Positions 45,951 to 58,396 of a stretch of 64,000 bases of DNA are shown here, in pieces. Both the position numbers and the translations under genes were made by a program. Origin of the DNA: Leptidea sinapis (taxonomy: Eukaryota > Arthropoda > Insecta > Lepidoptera > Pieridae); contig NC_066286.1 in NCBI RefSeq assembly GCF_905404315.1, positions 5,897,501 through 5,961,500 of the forward strand, written 5' to 3'. Each line of letters starts with the position of its first letter. Positions within the stretch are counted from its first letter, which is position 1. Under the pieces are notes generated by a model. It saw only the letters and a program-made list of their open reading frames with translations. It was not told the DNA's origin and made no database searches.

Positions 45951-47749
45951 TTCAGCTAACGTAAATTTCTGTAACTCATAATATTGTCTACTGAACCACA
46001 AGCAATTGACGAAAATTAAATAAATTTCAACATACGTATAATGAATAAGTTGTAAAAGAAAAAAAAATTATAGTAATTGTATAAAAATAATTTAATGATA
46101 CTTAAATAAACGTTTTACTTATATCTAAATTATGCGGTATAATAATATTATTCTCATTGGTTGTATTAAATACCTTCGTTTTTACAAGATTGTTCTTTCT
46201 ACCAACGTAAAAATCACAAGAAAATGTTTTGTTACCAAATAAGTACTTATAATTTATTGCGTGCGTACCTAAGTAAACACATACTTTTTTATTTATATAT
46301 ATCTTATTGCCAACATAATTAATTACTTGTTCAATGAAATGATTGCTGCACATACACACACAATCACATAAAAACAGTTGAAAATTTAAAATATCTATAG
46401 CTACTAGGTACCTAATAAAAAAAAAATATCAGCTATTGTCAGTTTCATTACCCTTGTTTTCAACATAGACAATGCTTTATTTCCTAACACCTACATAGTG
46501 ATGTGCGCCTAATACCTACCCGTAGAAGGGTAGTCGGCTGTCGGCCGCATAAGCCACAAGCGAAGTATCGCGGGTCGTCAAACTGTTACAAACTAGCTTC
46601 TATAGCACCTGTCCAATACAGTAGGTACTAACTATCTACCTACTGGCTTGTGGAAAACAAAAATTTTGCACGCGATCAAGCTCAAGCACTTATTATTATA
46701 TCAGTCTCGGCAATGCCAGATGGCCGCGTTGACATTTCGCTCCGTTGACAATCTTCAAGATATCAGTGACAATAAAATCTATTTTAATTGTAATTATTGT
46801 GGGTAGGTGTGTGATTTGAAACTAATAGTTTAGTTTTTTATTTAATTGTGTAATGAAATTTTGAACCAATTATAAATATTAAGTACTAAATATTGTTTTC
46901 TATAAAAAGTGGAACCAAGATGGTCATAATATAAGGTGGTGTTAATAAAAAGGTTTACGCAATTGTACCTAAAACTTGAAATATAAAACAGGATCCATTA
47001 AATTAAAAAGTGATTAAAGTGTAAAAGCGTTTTGTATGATTGTGTTGACGAGAAACAATAAACTCGATTGCTGGTATTGAGAAGGTACTTAGGTATTTCT
47101 ATTAGATTAAAACCGATAAAGATTCTTAGTAGAAGAGATTTAAATACAGATTCTATTTGTATTTATTTAAAGAGAATTTAAATTTGAAAGATCAATGGTT
47201 GCTGTAAACCATAGATAAATAAAATGAATTTTACAGGATTAATTAAATTAAATTTACCTATTTCAATCATTTGAAATAAATAAACTAATACTAAATTTAA
47301 GCTTAATATTTATGGCAAAATGTAAGTAGGACGTTATCTAGCCTACTATATGTAGGTACGAACAAAGCTAGTTAGTGAGAACTTGGTTCATAGTAGGTAA
47401 TTTAAATAATGAATTTTGAACATTACTATGGCACAGACTATGGTCTTCATTTTAATTTGATATCAAAAAATAACTTTTTACAACATACATAAGAATACTA
47501 AGTATTTTAATGTGAAAACAAAGTACATATTTGTTAAACCTGAAAACCTATATTTTCTTTTATATTCGACAGACTGCCTTTCTTGTTCGTACCGACACTT
47601 GGCAGGTAGCAGTTTAGGGTTTGGACTTGGGACTCGAGTTGCTCCTATTGTAGACAATGATATAGAACAAAACCAAAACTACGCGAGCATAGGTCCCTTT
47701 TTGTCAGGTATAAATGACATAGTAATGTTTCTCTCCCTCTCTCCCCCAG
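45951..47749. other. Non-coding stretch upstream of a supported exon
   Basis: AT-rich. No repeat or exon recognised until the polypyrimidine tract CTCTCCCTCTCTCCCCCAG at 47731-47749, which is the acceptor of the next feature. Confidence 0.5.
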
Positions 47750-47828
47750 GAAGGTCGCGGCGGCGCGCACCATGCTCGCGAGTATTAAGGGATTCTGGAA
47801 GGTGTATCGCTATGGGGACCTCTACATG
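47750..47828 (+). CDS. Unrecognised internal or first coding exon, plus strand
   Basis: A 79-base exon between a strong acceptor (long C/T tract then CAG) and the donor GTGAGT. It reads KVAAARTMLASIKGFWKVYR followed by YGDLYM, entered one base into a codon and leaving on a codon boundary. The ATG at 47782-47784 has a favourable ACC before it and could be a start codon. The antisense ORF is a shadow, as splice sites fit only this strand. I do not recognise the protein. Confidence 0.6.
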
Positions 47829-48474
47829 GTGAGTACAATCATTGTCATCACGTCGCGCGCCACCTCCTCCACGCGTCTGTTCTCCTGGTACATACATACA
47901 CGTACACACACACGTGTGTTCGACGGCTGACCAATAATTACCACAATTGCATTGTTATCCAATAACGAAACACGATAATTATTCACAATTGAGGTAATGA
48001 TCTTTTTTGTCTTCTTTCATCAGTAAACAAATATGAACGATGCTTGAGAGATTCAATGTGATAAACCGAATGTTGCAGTTATGTGCAGTGTCGTACGACA
48101 TTATTAGATGTTGTAACATTTGACGAAATGACGTCACAATATAACATCTATTAACTAACGAGAACAGAACACATAAATATTGAACAGCACGTCGTTATGT
48201 GGTGTTCACTGAGCACAGAGTAAAACATAACATTCTTTAACATTTTCGATTTGCGAGAAACTTCTTACAATGAAACTCATTCAATTAAGTTTTGCAACGT
48301 ACTGTTTGACCAAAATGATCAGATTATAATATTCAGTCTGTAGCTCTGTCAGCTTATTATGAATTTGTATAAATTATAATGAGAAACAAAAACAAGTTTA
48401 ATTAGTTCAAAGCAATAATAATGTAACTTTAAGTGTTTTGAGTGTGAGCTAGTAGTATTGAAGTACTGGGTTAC
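47829..48474. other. Non-coding stretch (probably intron)
   Basis: Follows the donor of the exon above. No further exon identified. Confidence 0.4.
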
Positions 48475-48745
48475 ACAATAATAATAATAATAATAATTTA
48501 TTAACACACTTTTACACAAATTATCTTGCCCCAAACTAGGCATAGACTGTGTTATGGGTTGCAAGACAACGATATATTTAATTACAATATACTTAAACAT
48601 ACATTAATAAATATAAACAACGATAACCGGAAACAAACGTCCATATTCATCATATAAATATGCTTGCACCTACCGGGATTCGAACCCGGGCCCTCTAGCT
48701 TAGTAGGTAGGGTCGCTAACCACTCGGCTATATAGGTTGTCAATA
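48475..48745 (-). mobile_element. tRNA-derived SINE, full length
   Basis: On the minus strand it begins with a tRNA-like head: A box TAGCCGAGTGGTTAGCG and B box GGTTCGAATCCCGG. The body contains AAACATCCATA-like and ATATATCGTTG blocks and it ends in (ATT)n. CAATAATA occurs at both ends (near 48474 and 48739), fitting a short target duplication. It should be transcribed by RNA polymerase III and mobilised by a LINE. Confidence 0.8.
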
Positions 48746-51127
48746 ATACACTGCGAATGTGGCCGTACACAAACTGACTAAAAGGAAATATACCGATTTA
48801 TAAAAATGCGGATGAGTAGGAACATAATATTTACGATCGAATCATAAACGAATAGTGACGTCGACAGATAACAGAGCGAGGTCCACGCGGCCGTGACCTT
48901 CCGGCGTGCTGTGTCAGCAGTCTCCCGGCACAGTTACGAGCATATACTCAGAATATACTAGCGTATACATGACCTGGTAGCCCGATAATACTTGTCCGTT
49001 TTGATTTGTCAATGTGGGCTAGTGGTTTAATATTCAAAATACTAAAGATCTAATGTCCAGCGTGGCTGTCTGTTAACGACTTGCCAATCAGAGCGTGCAT
49101 CGCTCATTCTATATAGATATCAATGAAAATGAACGTGGAAATGGAGCAACAGTAAACATAACATAATAATATCGCGGCGCGGTGCAATAAACGCGGACAT
49201 TTCCACTTCCGTCCGGGCGAGCCGGCCCTGACCGAGTCGGGCTCGCCACACGGCACACGCCACACGCCGCGTCATACGCCACACCCGCCTCGCACCGCAA
49301 ACGTACCTCTGAACTTATACTTCTCATGAATAAAGTAAAGTATGCATGACAACACATAACATATATATTGTAATATTAAAAAATTAAAAATACGACGTCA
49401 TGAAAAGGACACCCACTCACCAAATGATTTCCAACACTTACAATAGAGCAACTCGTCCGAAAATTCACAATAGCTAGGTATTAGTTTCCGTCCCTGGATC
49501 ATGACGAACGTAGTAACTTTTTTTTTACATAAGAGGGGGCAAACGCGCAATAGACTCATGTGATGGGACGTGGTAAGGCAACCGTCAATAGACATGCGCA
49601 AAACGTATCCCGTTGCTGGCTGTTAAGTTGGACTTGGGAGTAAATATTTATAATTTATTTAGGAGTATGCTCTTTGCCTAGAGGTCCCTTAGTGGTAACT
49701 GTAGATACACAAAATATTAGAATATTTAAGATGTTATATGTATAATAAAGAAGTGAGAGGCGGCGTGTTTTTGAACGCGCTCCGTGTGGTGCCGCCGTCC
49801 ACCTCGCTATTGAACTTGACCGCGTGGCGACCGCCGCAACGCGCGCTAATGTCGCGGGTTCAATACAACCACCAACTTTCGATACTAACAGTTAACATTG
49901 AATTACCTACAGTAATATTGCGATATTTACAACCGCTATCTATTCAGGTGATTAACATTTATCGATCGCTAAAATATATATTTATTGTCTTCTTATAAGT
50001 AGGTACTTATAGCCGATATTTTGACCCGTTTTGTGGGTCATTCCCCCTCGCCCCACTGCAGTTGATTCTTGAATCTAGGCTATATACAGCGCGAGTACTT
50101 TTCACATTCTAATGTGTCCGAGATTTGAGAGTGTCGATCATCAAAGTTTGACATCAAGTGTTTTGAAACACCACTCATATAAAGTGTATAAGTAAAAGGT
50201 GATGTTCTACTGATTATGGGTGCTGCAGAGCTGAGTGCGATAAGTGCTGTTAAAAGGTGACTACATGACCTGCTGCAGGATGAGGGCTATGCTCGAGCTG
50301 GCCGGTGAGGGGCCGCGATAAATAACGTAGTGGGTATGAAGATCTCTCAACTTCCAGTACACAGTTGTGAGACAAACACAGCCAACCTATCACATTACGC
50401 TGCGGTATCATTACATCAGTCTTAGGATCGTTACATAATTCATAACACGCCGGTCGCAGGCGCTCAAACCGTGACGGTTTTTTATACGAATCTCTAATAT
50501 TTTACGAGCACCAACAAATTGTAATAATGATTATCATAATGTGTACCCGTTCTTCACCTCACCGGTGGAACATTCTATGACATCCTGTACCGGTACCCTG
50601 AGCGCAGACAAATATTGCCATTGAAACCGCCAACCGTAGGTACCTAATAATAACATTCCAATCAATAATTACATGTCAATACGTACATGAATAAAACAAC
50701 CAAAATAAACATGAAAAACATAACAAGCTGGTAGGCCGAGGAGTACGTCAACTCGACGTCGGTATTCCCAAGTCAATCAACATCGAGGATCAATACATAC
50801 GGGTCGGTCGGTACCGGCTACCTGGCTCGTTTACCAGTGTCCAGCTCTTTCCGATCTATTGCGTAATAGTTAGCAACGTTGAGCGAGATGCGGCCACTGA
50901 GCGCCCGCGGGTTATAAAGTATAATAAAAACAGAATGAGTCAACTAAGTGCATCAAGCGAGTCCATCGCATCTAAAGCTAATCTAATATCGCATTTTTGA
51001 CTTGAAGATCCGCCACTAAGTCGTACGCAATAAGATCGATATTCTAGATGCCTCCATGTTCGCTCCGCGCTGGTCACGACTATGTTTGGTACCTACAGGC
51101 TGCATCACGACCGGCTCAGTGTTAAGT
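48746..51127. other. Non-coding stretch with GC-rich patches
   Basis: CpG-rich patches at 49175-49310 and 49755-49860 and a retrotransposon-tail fragment at 49508-49610 (AAGAGGGGGCAAACGCGCAA). ORF 49738-49998 and minus 49109-49357 cover these patches and are unrecognised. No exon could be supported. Confidence 0.4.
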
Positions 51128-51350
51128 GTCAAAATAAGATGTGACATCACTTATTAAAAATTAAAAAGTTCTACCACCTATTCCAAAACGAATGCCTCAG
51201 ACCTGAGAAGAATGGGCGCAACAAACTTGGCGGGCTTTTCTTCTCATCGAAAAAATATGTTTACAAAGTAATATTATAAAATTAAACTTATTATTTAATA
51301 GTCTGAGGGCGGTCGATCCATTCTGTGGTATCATTAAGAAAGTCAAAGTC
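51128..51350 (-). repeat. CR1/jockey-type 3' end, family A
   Basis: Plus strand TGCCTCAGACCTGAGAAGAA, then CGGGCTTTTCTT, then GTCTGAGGGCGGTCGATCC. Reverse of the family A 3' UTR. Confidence 0.65.
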
Positions 51351-51837
51351 ATTCATTGATTATAAGAATTATTTTGTGTGTTCGATATGATCGTCCTCTT
51401 AGGACACCCTCTCCCAGTGATGGCCCGTGTCAGGACATAGTGCGGATGGCGTGTTCTAACATGCAATTACATTTAGTAATTATTGTCTCAACAACGATAA
51501 CGACATAAGATTTTATTTCCTAATCCGTCCGACATCAATAAAGCAGTTTTTCCTTCCGTAATGTACAATTATTATTGTGCCATGTTGTTGTCTGTCTGCG
51601 AGCGCTTGTCACCAATTATTAGGTTTAGCTGTAGGCTGAAGCTATTATTTATTGATTGGTGAGACAGGTAGGAATTGTTTAGTAACCGAGTTATAAAAAA
51701 AGCGAAAATGCGACAAAAGTATACCAGTGCCGTATGCAGCAAGGTAACGTAACCTTCGCACAATCACAACTAAATACCAATGTTACAATATTATTATATT
51801 ATTTTATATATCAGTATACGGCATACGGCAGGTACGA
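51351..51837. other. Non-coding stretch
   Basis: Nothing recognised. Confidence 0.35.
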
Positions 51838-52085
51838 ATTATTGCAAAACTGAAGTGGCACTGGGTAGGGCACATAGTTCGACGGACAGATGACCGTCGG
51901 GGCAGTAAAGTTTTCGGATGGCGATCACGTACCGGAAGACGCAGTGTTGGTATGTCCCACAAGATAGACCGACGATCTGGTTGAGTTCGCCGGAATAAAT
52001 TTAATGAGGGCAGCGCAGGAGCGATTGTCGTAGAGATCTTTGGGGGAGGCCTTTGTCTAGAAGTGGAGTGGATGATGATACGGCA
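51838..52085 (+). pseudogene. Endonuclease/reverse transcriptase C-terminus (RTE type)
   Basis: Readable as IAKLKWHWVGHIVRRTD, then SKVFGWRSRTGRRSVG, with frameshifts after that. It ends GGCCTTTGTCTAGAAGTGG then ATGATGATA, the terminal coding region and short tail. Homologous to 40808-41035 and, in reverse, 19318-19560. Confidence 0.7.
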
Positions 52086-52754
52086 GAGGCACCTACCTGA
52101 CAGGTATCGTGTCTATTATAATACATTCAAGTGACGAGAGAGGACGTCCTGAAAGTAAGCAATGAGCCCTACTCACTTTAATGTGGTACCGCTCAGAAAA
52201 GCCAAAATTATATGCAGCGCCCAGTAACTTGTGCAAATAATGGACTATTTAAATGGGATAAGGTTCGAATATTGCTTCCGTGTTGTTAGGAGAGTGATAT
52301 CAAGAACACACATAAGTATCATAAAGCTCTTGTCATTATAATAATTATTCTTAATAATTTGAGAACAAGCTAACTAATGGTCACGGCGATAAGAATACAA
52401 TAAATTATTGTTTATGGTCAGATTAATGACTTGTCTGTGTTTCGTATAAAACTACAACAGTAATAATCTATTCGGTGATGTTTAGATTTGTTTAGGATTT
52501 GCATAAAATATTCGTAGACTTGGAAATACCAACCGAATGCTGCGTGATGCCGAATAGCTCTAGAACGTTCTACTACATACATGTCGTATCGTCAGATGGT
52601 GGCAGCGGGCACGACTCGACATGTTTATTGGACAGTAACCCGATACCGGGGCACGGGTCAGTGCGACATCATCCCGATGTTCAAATTTATATATTTTTAT
52701 TTAAATACGGTCTTACTAACACTTAGGTATTGAAGGTTAAAATCAACAAAATAG
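52086..52754. other. Non-coding stretch
   Basis: 52170-52240 is a very diverged family 1 scrap. A 12-base palindrome TAGAACGTTCTA at 52560-52571 resembles a heat-shock element unit but has no gene context. Confidence 0.35.
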
Positions 52755-53035
52755 GTATTCGAGAAGATAAGAAGAAAGGTCACAAGAAATTCAGCGCACA
52801 TTTTTTTTTATAAAATTGCATTACAATTAAATTGATTCATTACACCACACATACGTTTTCTAACCATTGTTTCAAATTTCGAAACAAAAGTGTTTGTACA
52901 CTTTATACCCTGTTGTAAAATTAATATACTTCACCCAACAAAATTCTTACTAACCATACAATCACCGAGTAGTAGGCACAACAAATTTGCTTATTTCTGG
53001 TGTTGACATAATAACGCACATTTTATAACTTCCTT
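52755..53035 (-). repeat. CR1/jockey-type RT C-terminus and 3' end, decayed
   Basis: On the minus strand GTCAACACCAGAAATAAGC, the CCTACTACTCGGTGATTG block and GTTAGAAAACGTATGTGTGG parallel the family A coding end at 28600-28800, but no frame is open. Confidence 0.55.
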
Positions 53036-53239
53036 AACATGTTTATATTATATATTATAATGATATACCATAGGATATAAAACAATGAGAATAATTAAAC
53101 TAGGTGAGAATAGCACGAAACTTGTATCAAATGTTAAATAAATAGTCTTATTATCACAATCATGATATTTCATCACAAGCATAACTGACATAGATACGGC
53201 GCGACTAGTTTACTTTAGTTTATTCGTAGTAATATGTAA

Positions 53240-53680
53240 TCTTCTTCTACGGGACTGAAATCTGGTCTCCTAGACTGCAAGACATCCGCCTAATTGATGC
53301 CTTAGAGATGTGGTGTTGGAGGCGACTCCTAAAGATCCCTTGGACGGCTATCCAAACAAACAATTCCATTTGGAAGAGCGGAAGAAAAAAGAAATGCAAT
53401 CGTCGACTGTGCAACTACGAATACTGAAGTTCTTTGGTCACATATCCAGAAATGAAGGATCGATTGAGCGGTTGATAGTGCAGGGCCAGATGGAGGGGAA
53501 AACAGCGAGAGGACGCTCACCCACGCGATGGACGTATCAGATCAAAGCAGTGACCCAGATAACTATGGTGGAGTGCTCCCGCAATGCTACAAACCTCCAA
53601 AAGTGAAGGAGTATCGCGCGGAAAACACTGCGACCCAAAATTAAGGAGACCAACGACGTCTAATGTCGCATCATCTTAGC
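53240..53680 (+). pseudogene. Non-LTR endonuclease/reverse transcriptase C-terminus
   Basis: The first frame reads ALEMWCWRRLLKIPWTAIQT. A shift leads into the 53310-53606 ORF with LRILKFFGHISRNEGSIERL, IVQGQMEGKTARGRSPTRWT, then MVECSRNATNLQK. These are the conserved post-RT blocks of a widespread insect non-LTR ORF. One frameshift and a premature stop make it inactive. Confidence 0.75.
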
Positions 53681-53839
53681 AGCCACCACCACTCTGAAGG
53701 GAGTGACCGATTGAGAAGAAGATTATGTCCAATCGCATATTGTTATGGGGCAATCTTTGTCCTGCGGAAGAATTCACGCTATTTATAACTTAGGTACTCA
53801 AAAATAATAAGAGAAAAATTTAATGAAATAAATATTTGA

Positions 53840-54306
53840 ACTGCTTCCCCTCAATATATTCTCGATATTGTTATTTATTTACACACGATAAACAGTTATA
53901 ATCAATCGTAATGTTAACCAGGAACAAGCAAAAACTTGTTTTGCCTATTACTCAGTAATTCGAGATAGTAAGTCTTTCGTGTGTAGATGCTTTTACAACA
54001 TGACCATAAAAATTCAAATGAAAACAATTTATGTTACGAAATTCAAAAGAATTGTTTAAAGACTTTTATCTGGCAAAGTTTACTATAACATTAATAACTT
54101 TCTTATTGATACCATAGATTAGAAATGGAGCGACCTATATAAGGCTATTTACATTATACATTTGATTGTCACGAACTTTTATAAAAGAAAAGTTCCGCTA
54201 AGTGTCTTGCGCCTGTTCTTCTTAGGTCTGAGGCATACATTTTCGAATACGTGGCAGTTTTTGTCTAACCTAATTCTAAATCCTATTTTCAATAAAAGTA
54301 TTTGAA
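53840..54306 (+). repeat. CR1/jockey-type RT C-terminus and 3' end, family A
   Basis: From TCAATATATTCTCGATATTG through TTGCCTATTACTCAGTAATT and AAAAGAATTGTTTAAAGAC to TTCTTCTTAGGTCTGAGGCA and a TATTTGAATT end. Frames are broken, but the order of blocks matches 29092-29505 extended upstream. Confidence 0.65.
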
Positions 54307-54566
54307 TTACATACCGATGATACCTAAAAATTGCTACATAGCTATATTTTTGTTAATGTACAACATGAGAGACATCAGATAGGAACACACATCATATGTT
54401 CAGTTGTTCAACGATGAGCGTCAGTTATCACTAAGGTTTCTACAGAACAGCGGACAGGGGATCCTTTGTGTGTTTAAATGATGCCAAATTTTCAAGAAAT
54501 TTTTCAACCTAGATACCAGAAAAATAAATCGAAGATACCAATACAATCTTACAGTCAGTCTTATAT

Positions 54567-54854
54567 GATTCACCTGATGGTATGTGATTAACTTTTTGGT
54601 TGGTGGAAATTGATACGCCCTGCCAATGTATTGCCTCTCAGAATTCTTGAAAAACTCAAAAATTCTAAGCGGCACAACAATTGCGCTCCTCAACTTGAGA
54701 CAAGATGTTAAATCTCAATTGCCCAGTAATTCCACTAGCTACGACACCCTTCAGGCCGAAACACAGTTATGTTTACTGTTTCACGGCAGAAATAGGCGCC
54801 GTTGTGGTACCCATAACCTAGCCGGCATTCTGTGCAAAGGAGCCTCCCACTGAT
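54567..54854 (+). repeat. Family 1 repeat
   Basis: Start region altered (TGATTCACCTGATGG), then CAGAATTCTTGAAAAACTC, AATTGCGCTCCTCAACTTGA and the usual end CCTCCCACTG. Overlapping ORFs on both strands are shadows. Confidence 0.75.
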
Positions 54855-55095
54855 AAACAAAGGTCGTCTACGAATCTCTTGATTGAGTTCATTCATTATT
54901 ATCATTCTAATGCAGGGTAGCTGTTTCACCTAACCTCTTGCCTGTTTCCGCTTCACATAGAAAATGTAAATAAAAATATTTTGTCATTAATACCTAATTG
55001 ATGTCTTGTGATAGGTTTATTGGCTTCTTTCCTCTAGCCAAGACTGAAACAATTGTTTTCCTCAAGATACAGTAGCAAGTAGTGACAAGCTGTTT

Positions 55096-55984
55096 TCTAT
55101 ACTAATATTATAAAGAGGTTGAGTTTGTTAATAAAGGGGGTAATCTCTGGATCTACTGAACCGTTATTGAAAATTCTGTCTAAATAGAATAGTGAACAGA
55201 AAGCCACATTATTTGTGAGTGTGATCCATACATCTTATATATAAAATTCTCGTGTCACAATGTTCGTTCCCGTACTCCTCCGAAACGGCTTGACCGATTC
55301 TCATGAAATTTTGTGAGCATATTGAGTAGGTCTGAGAATCGGCCAACATCTATTTTTCATATCCCTAAATGTTAAGGGTTGGTCGAATTTTTTTTTAATT
55401 TTTTTGACATTTTTTTTTTAAATTTGATTATCGGTCAGCATTAAAAAATACACACAACTTCAAATTTTCACCCATCTACGATCAACAGTTACTTTTGTAT
55501 CGCGATTTTAATATCGGCAATATAAAGTTTGCTGGGTCAGCTAGTTATATATAATATTATAAATGTGAATGTAAGTTTGTTTGTTTGTTACGTCTAAACC
55601 ACTCAACCGTTTTTGATGAAATTTAGTACAGAGCCAGACAATAAAAGGCTTGGCGGGGTTTAAATAGTTTTTTTAAGTTTTAATAAGTTTGAATGAAAGT
55701 TCGTCATTATCGAAGGTCCATGAAGCTTTTAAATATTTATTTTAGCGTTTTTAAAATTTAAACCTGTGTGGGGTAAAAAAGGGGGATGAAAGTGGGTAAA
55801 AGCTAGGCTTTATACTAACCCGAAAAATGAATAGACTTTTTCCTGTTAGTCGGATTTGCAAAGTAAGTCGAAGAAAAAAAGGTCGAATAAAAACGTTTCT
55901 CAGGAACGCTGCCTTAACGATGAGAGATGTATTGGGACACCAACTATTATGATAAATGCGGACGAAGTCGCGGGTAGCAGCAAG
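55096..55984 (+). mobile_element. Helitron cluster: fragments around an inserted Helitron
   Basis: 55096-55232 begins TCTATACTAATATTATAAAG, a typical 5' end. 55545-55984 has AATATTATAAATGTGAATG, TTGTTTGTTTGTTACGTC and a 3' end GACGAAGTCGCGGGTAGCAG then CAAG. A different short Helitron (55233-55544) sits between them. The outer pieces may be one element split by the inner one or two elements side by side. Confidence 0.6.
55233..55544 (+). mobile_element. Short non-autonomous Helitron
   Basis: 312 bases, starting TCTTATATATAAAATTCTCG after A and ending GCTGGGTCAGCTAG before T. Homologous throughout to 18303-18624 on the other strand. No coding capacity. Confidence 0.85.
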
Positions 55985-56203
55985 TATTTATACAGTTTCT
56001 TAAATTCTCCAAAATTCAACACAGATAGTCTTGTCCATTTTTGCTTTTCTCCACTGTCCGAATCCATGATTAATTACATAATGCCTCAAGTAGGAACCAC
56101 TATTTTTCACAGAAATGTGATTGAGTATAATATAGATATAGACACAATAATTTCTAAATTAAAACCCAAAAACAAGACATTATTTATTACAATACATAAG
56201 TGA
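55856..56203 (+). CDS. Unrecognised ORF overlapping a Helitron end
   Basis: The frame covers 115 codons with no ATG at the annotated start. The first 40 codons lie in the Helitron 3' end; the rest (SLVHFCFSPLSESMINYIMP region) is outside it. The part from 55985 to 56203 could be an old gene fragment, but I recognise no domain and see no splice acceptor. Confidence 0.15.
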   Translation: MQSKSKKKRSNKNVSQERCLNDERCIGTPTIMINADEVAGSSKYLYSFLNSPKFNTDSLVHFCFSPLSESMINYIMPQVGTTIFHRNVIEYNIDIDTIISKLKPKNKTLFITIHK

Positions 56204-56943
56204 TTGTGTGTAAGCGTTATCTAAATATGGATCACAAGGTAGTAGTAGGGATTCGCCGGTTCTGGCTCACAGTAGTAGTGGGGATGAGCCGGTTCTGCCT
56301 CCCCGGTTCTGGCTCACTTGTTCGTGATGCCTACTAAAAAAAAAAAAAAAGAAGTTTGGTGTCAAACTGGGGGTTTTGATGTATTTCCGAGCGATTGCGC
56401 TGATCCGTTTTTCGATATCTCTTATAGATATATATATCTCAAAGTTAGCTTTTTAAGTTAAACAGATCCATACTCATTACTAATCAGTGGTAATTAACCT
56501 AATGATTGGTGAGCGCCTCAATGTGAATTCTATGAATGTGATAGATGTAATTAGTAAATTACCTCTCACATTCGTTACTAAGATTAAAACGACAGTATTG
56601 TGCTGTGTGTCTTATTTATGTTAAAAGATTATAAAAATAAAGTATATAATAAAACATCGTTGCAGATTGTATCATTTTCAAAATATTTGATGAAATCATT
56701 CAAAATCTTCTTATTAAACTCAAAGTATAGATACATTAAACAGTACTCGCTAAATATACTGCGTCAAATAAATTCTTTACTCTTGTAGTATTGTAGATAT
56801 ACATTCTGCAATTGCTTTGTAAAACCCTCGGCTGGAATCCCTAAGCTGGACGATCATATGAATCGAAGTATTGTCCCATATCATGTTCATCAATGTGTAT
56901 TGTAACAACCCAGTGAGAGCCTGGCTTATTTTCACTATCTATA
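56204..56943. other. Non-coding stretch
   Basis: A short direct repeat (GTAGTAG, then GATTCGCCGGTTCTGGCTCA and GATGAGCCGGTTCTG) lies at about 56240-56320, followed by a poly-A run at 56335-56350. No gene. Confidence 0.4.
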
Positions 56944-57405
56944 TCAAGTCAAGTGAAAAAAATCTTTATTCACTGTAAAACATTATAAGTTATTTAGTGC
57001 AAGTCAGGTTGAAGTACAAAAGTTACAATGGCATACAACAATATTCATTAACAAAATTTAGAAAATTAATTCCAACTATCTTTATCATTCAAATAATCTT
57101 TCACATTGTAATAGGCCTTGGATGTTAATTTATTTTTTACGATACATTTAATTTTTTTAATAGGTCAGATTTTACTATCATTTGGGAGTTCATTATAAAA
57201 TATAACACAATCCACATTAAAATATTAAGATATTTAATTTTACGGAGCCTAGTAGATGGAATTGCGAGTTTATGTGGAATTGCGAGTTTATGTTTGTCTC
57301 GAGTATTGACATTATGTACATCACTGTTCTTTTTAAATTGGCTAATATGTTCATGAGCGTATAGGAGGTTCTCGTATATGTACTGGCAGTGTAATGTCAT
57401 AATAT
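56944..57405 (-). pseudogene. CR1/jockey-type reverse transcriptase C-terminus
   Basis: The minus frame reads MTLHCQYIYENLLYAHEHIS, then KKNSDVHNVNTRDKHKLAIP, then STRLRKIKYLNI, ending SDLLKKLNVS. An 18-base in-frame tandem duplication repeats HKLAIP. Downstream (minus sense) is an AT-rich 3' UTR and a CACTTGACTTGA tail at 56947. A subfamily distinct from family A. Confidence 0.7.
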
Positions 57406-58396
57406 TAATTTAACTAAACTTTTCTCTCAATGAACCCCTTGAACGCATTTTATATATTGCTGACAATATAACAGGGCGTAACAACGTATATCGACTATCG
57501 GTTTGCTGCGTAAATATTATTATGAATACTGAGATCAATTTTGTTCAAATAATTCTGTATCTCGATTGTATTCAAATTAGTTTAGAATAAGCTCTTGTCA
57601 GTTGAGGGATTGAATATTTATGCGGTTCATGTATTTAAAAGTTATTGTGTTACAACTTACAATAAAACAAAACATCATTTTATGTACTTATATTAATTCA
57701 AAATTATAAGGCAATATAGTAGTAAGTTTAACCAAAAATAATACACAGCCTTACAAACGATCAAACATAAACATAACTGCGGTAATCTATGGAAATATTG
57801 TGATTTTTATCAATTTTATTGTATAAGAGCTTATTCAAAACGAACTTTGGTTTTTGAAATATGTAACTTGAGTTAAATGATATAGCTCTTTGTCATTATC
57901 TTGATGTAACAAATTTTGAGATAAATAAAATAAACTTTGGTTTCTGTGATTACTTCCTTTCGTGAATATATCAACAATCCGACAATCAGACTTCCTCATC
58001 AGGTCGTCAATTATTATTAGGATTAGTTTAAGATTTCCGTCAAACATATTATAGAGATCAGGCAGTTATATCTTGAAAGTAATTAACATGGTTGAGATTT
58101 TATAAAGGTTGCTATATATCATCAAAGCATCAAGTGATTTAGATAAAATTTGTGTCACTGACATCATTCAAAAATTTTATAAAATTATTTGCGAAAACTG
58201 ATTATCCACATCCACAGACAATGCAACTTCTACTACAAAAAATGTTTCAAATAATATAATGAGACGATTTATTGTTAAACAACCATTTATTGATTATATT
58301 TCAATATAATAATTTATAAGTAAACCAAAATACAGTACCTACATCGTAACTTACTCCACAAGTTATGTATCTAATCCTATTCTTTTCAAAAAAATT
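57406..58396. other. AT-rich stretch left of the palindrome
   Basis: No gene or repeat recognised. The palindrome's left arm may extend into this stretch, but its partner would lie beyond the right edge and cannot be tested. Confidence 0.4.

Noticed and set aside
48478..48498. Stand-alone (AAT)n microsatellite
   Set aside because: It is the 3' tail of the SINE at 48475-48745.
48660..48742. Possible tRNA gene on the minus strand
   Set aside because: It is the head of a SINE with an (ATT)n tail; a second truncated copy is at 43.7 kb.
52560..52571. Heat-shock element
   Set aside because: A single 12-base palindrome without arrayed units or a downstream promoter is not enough.
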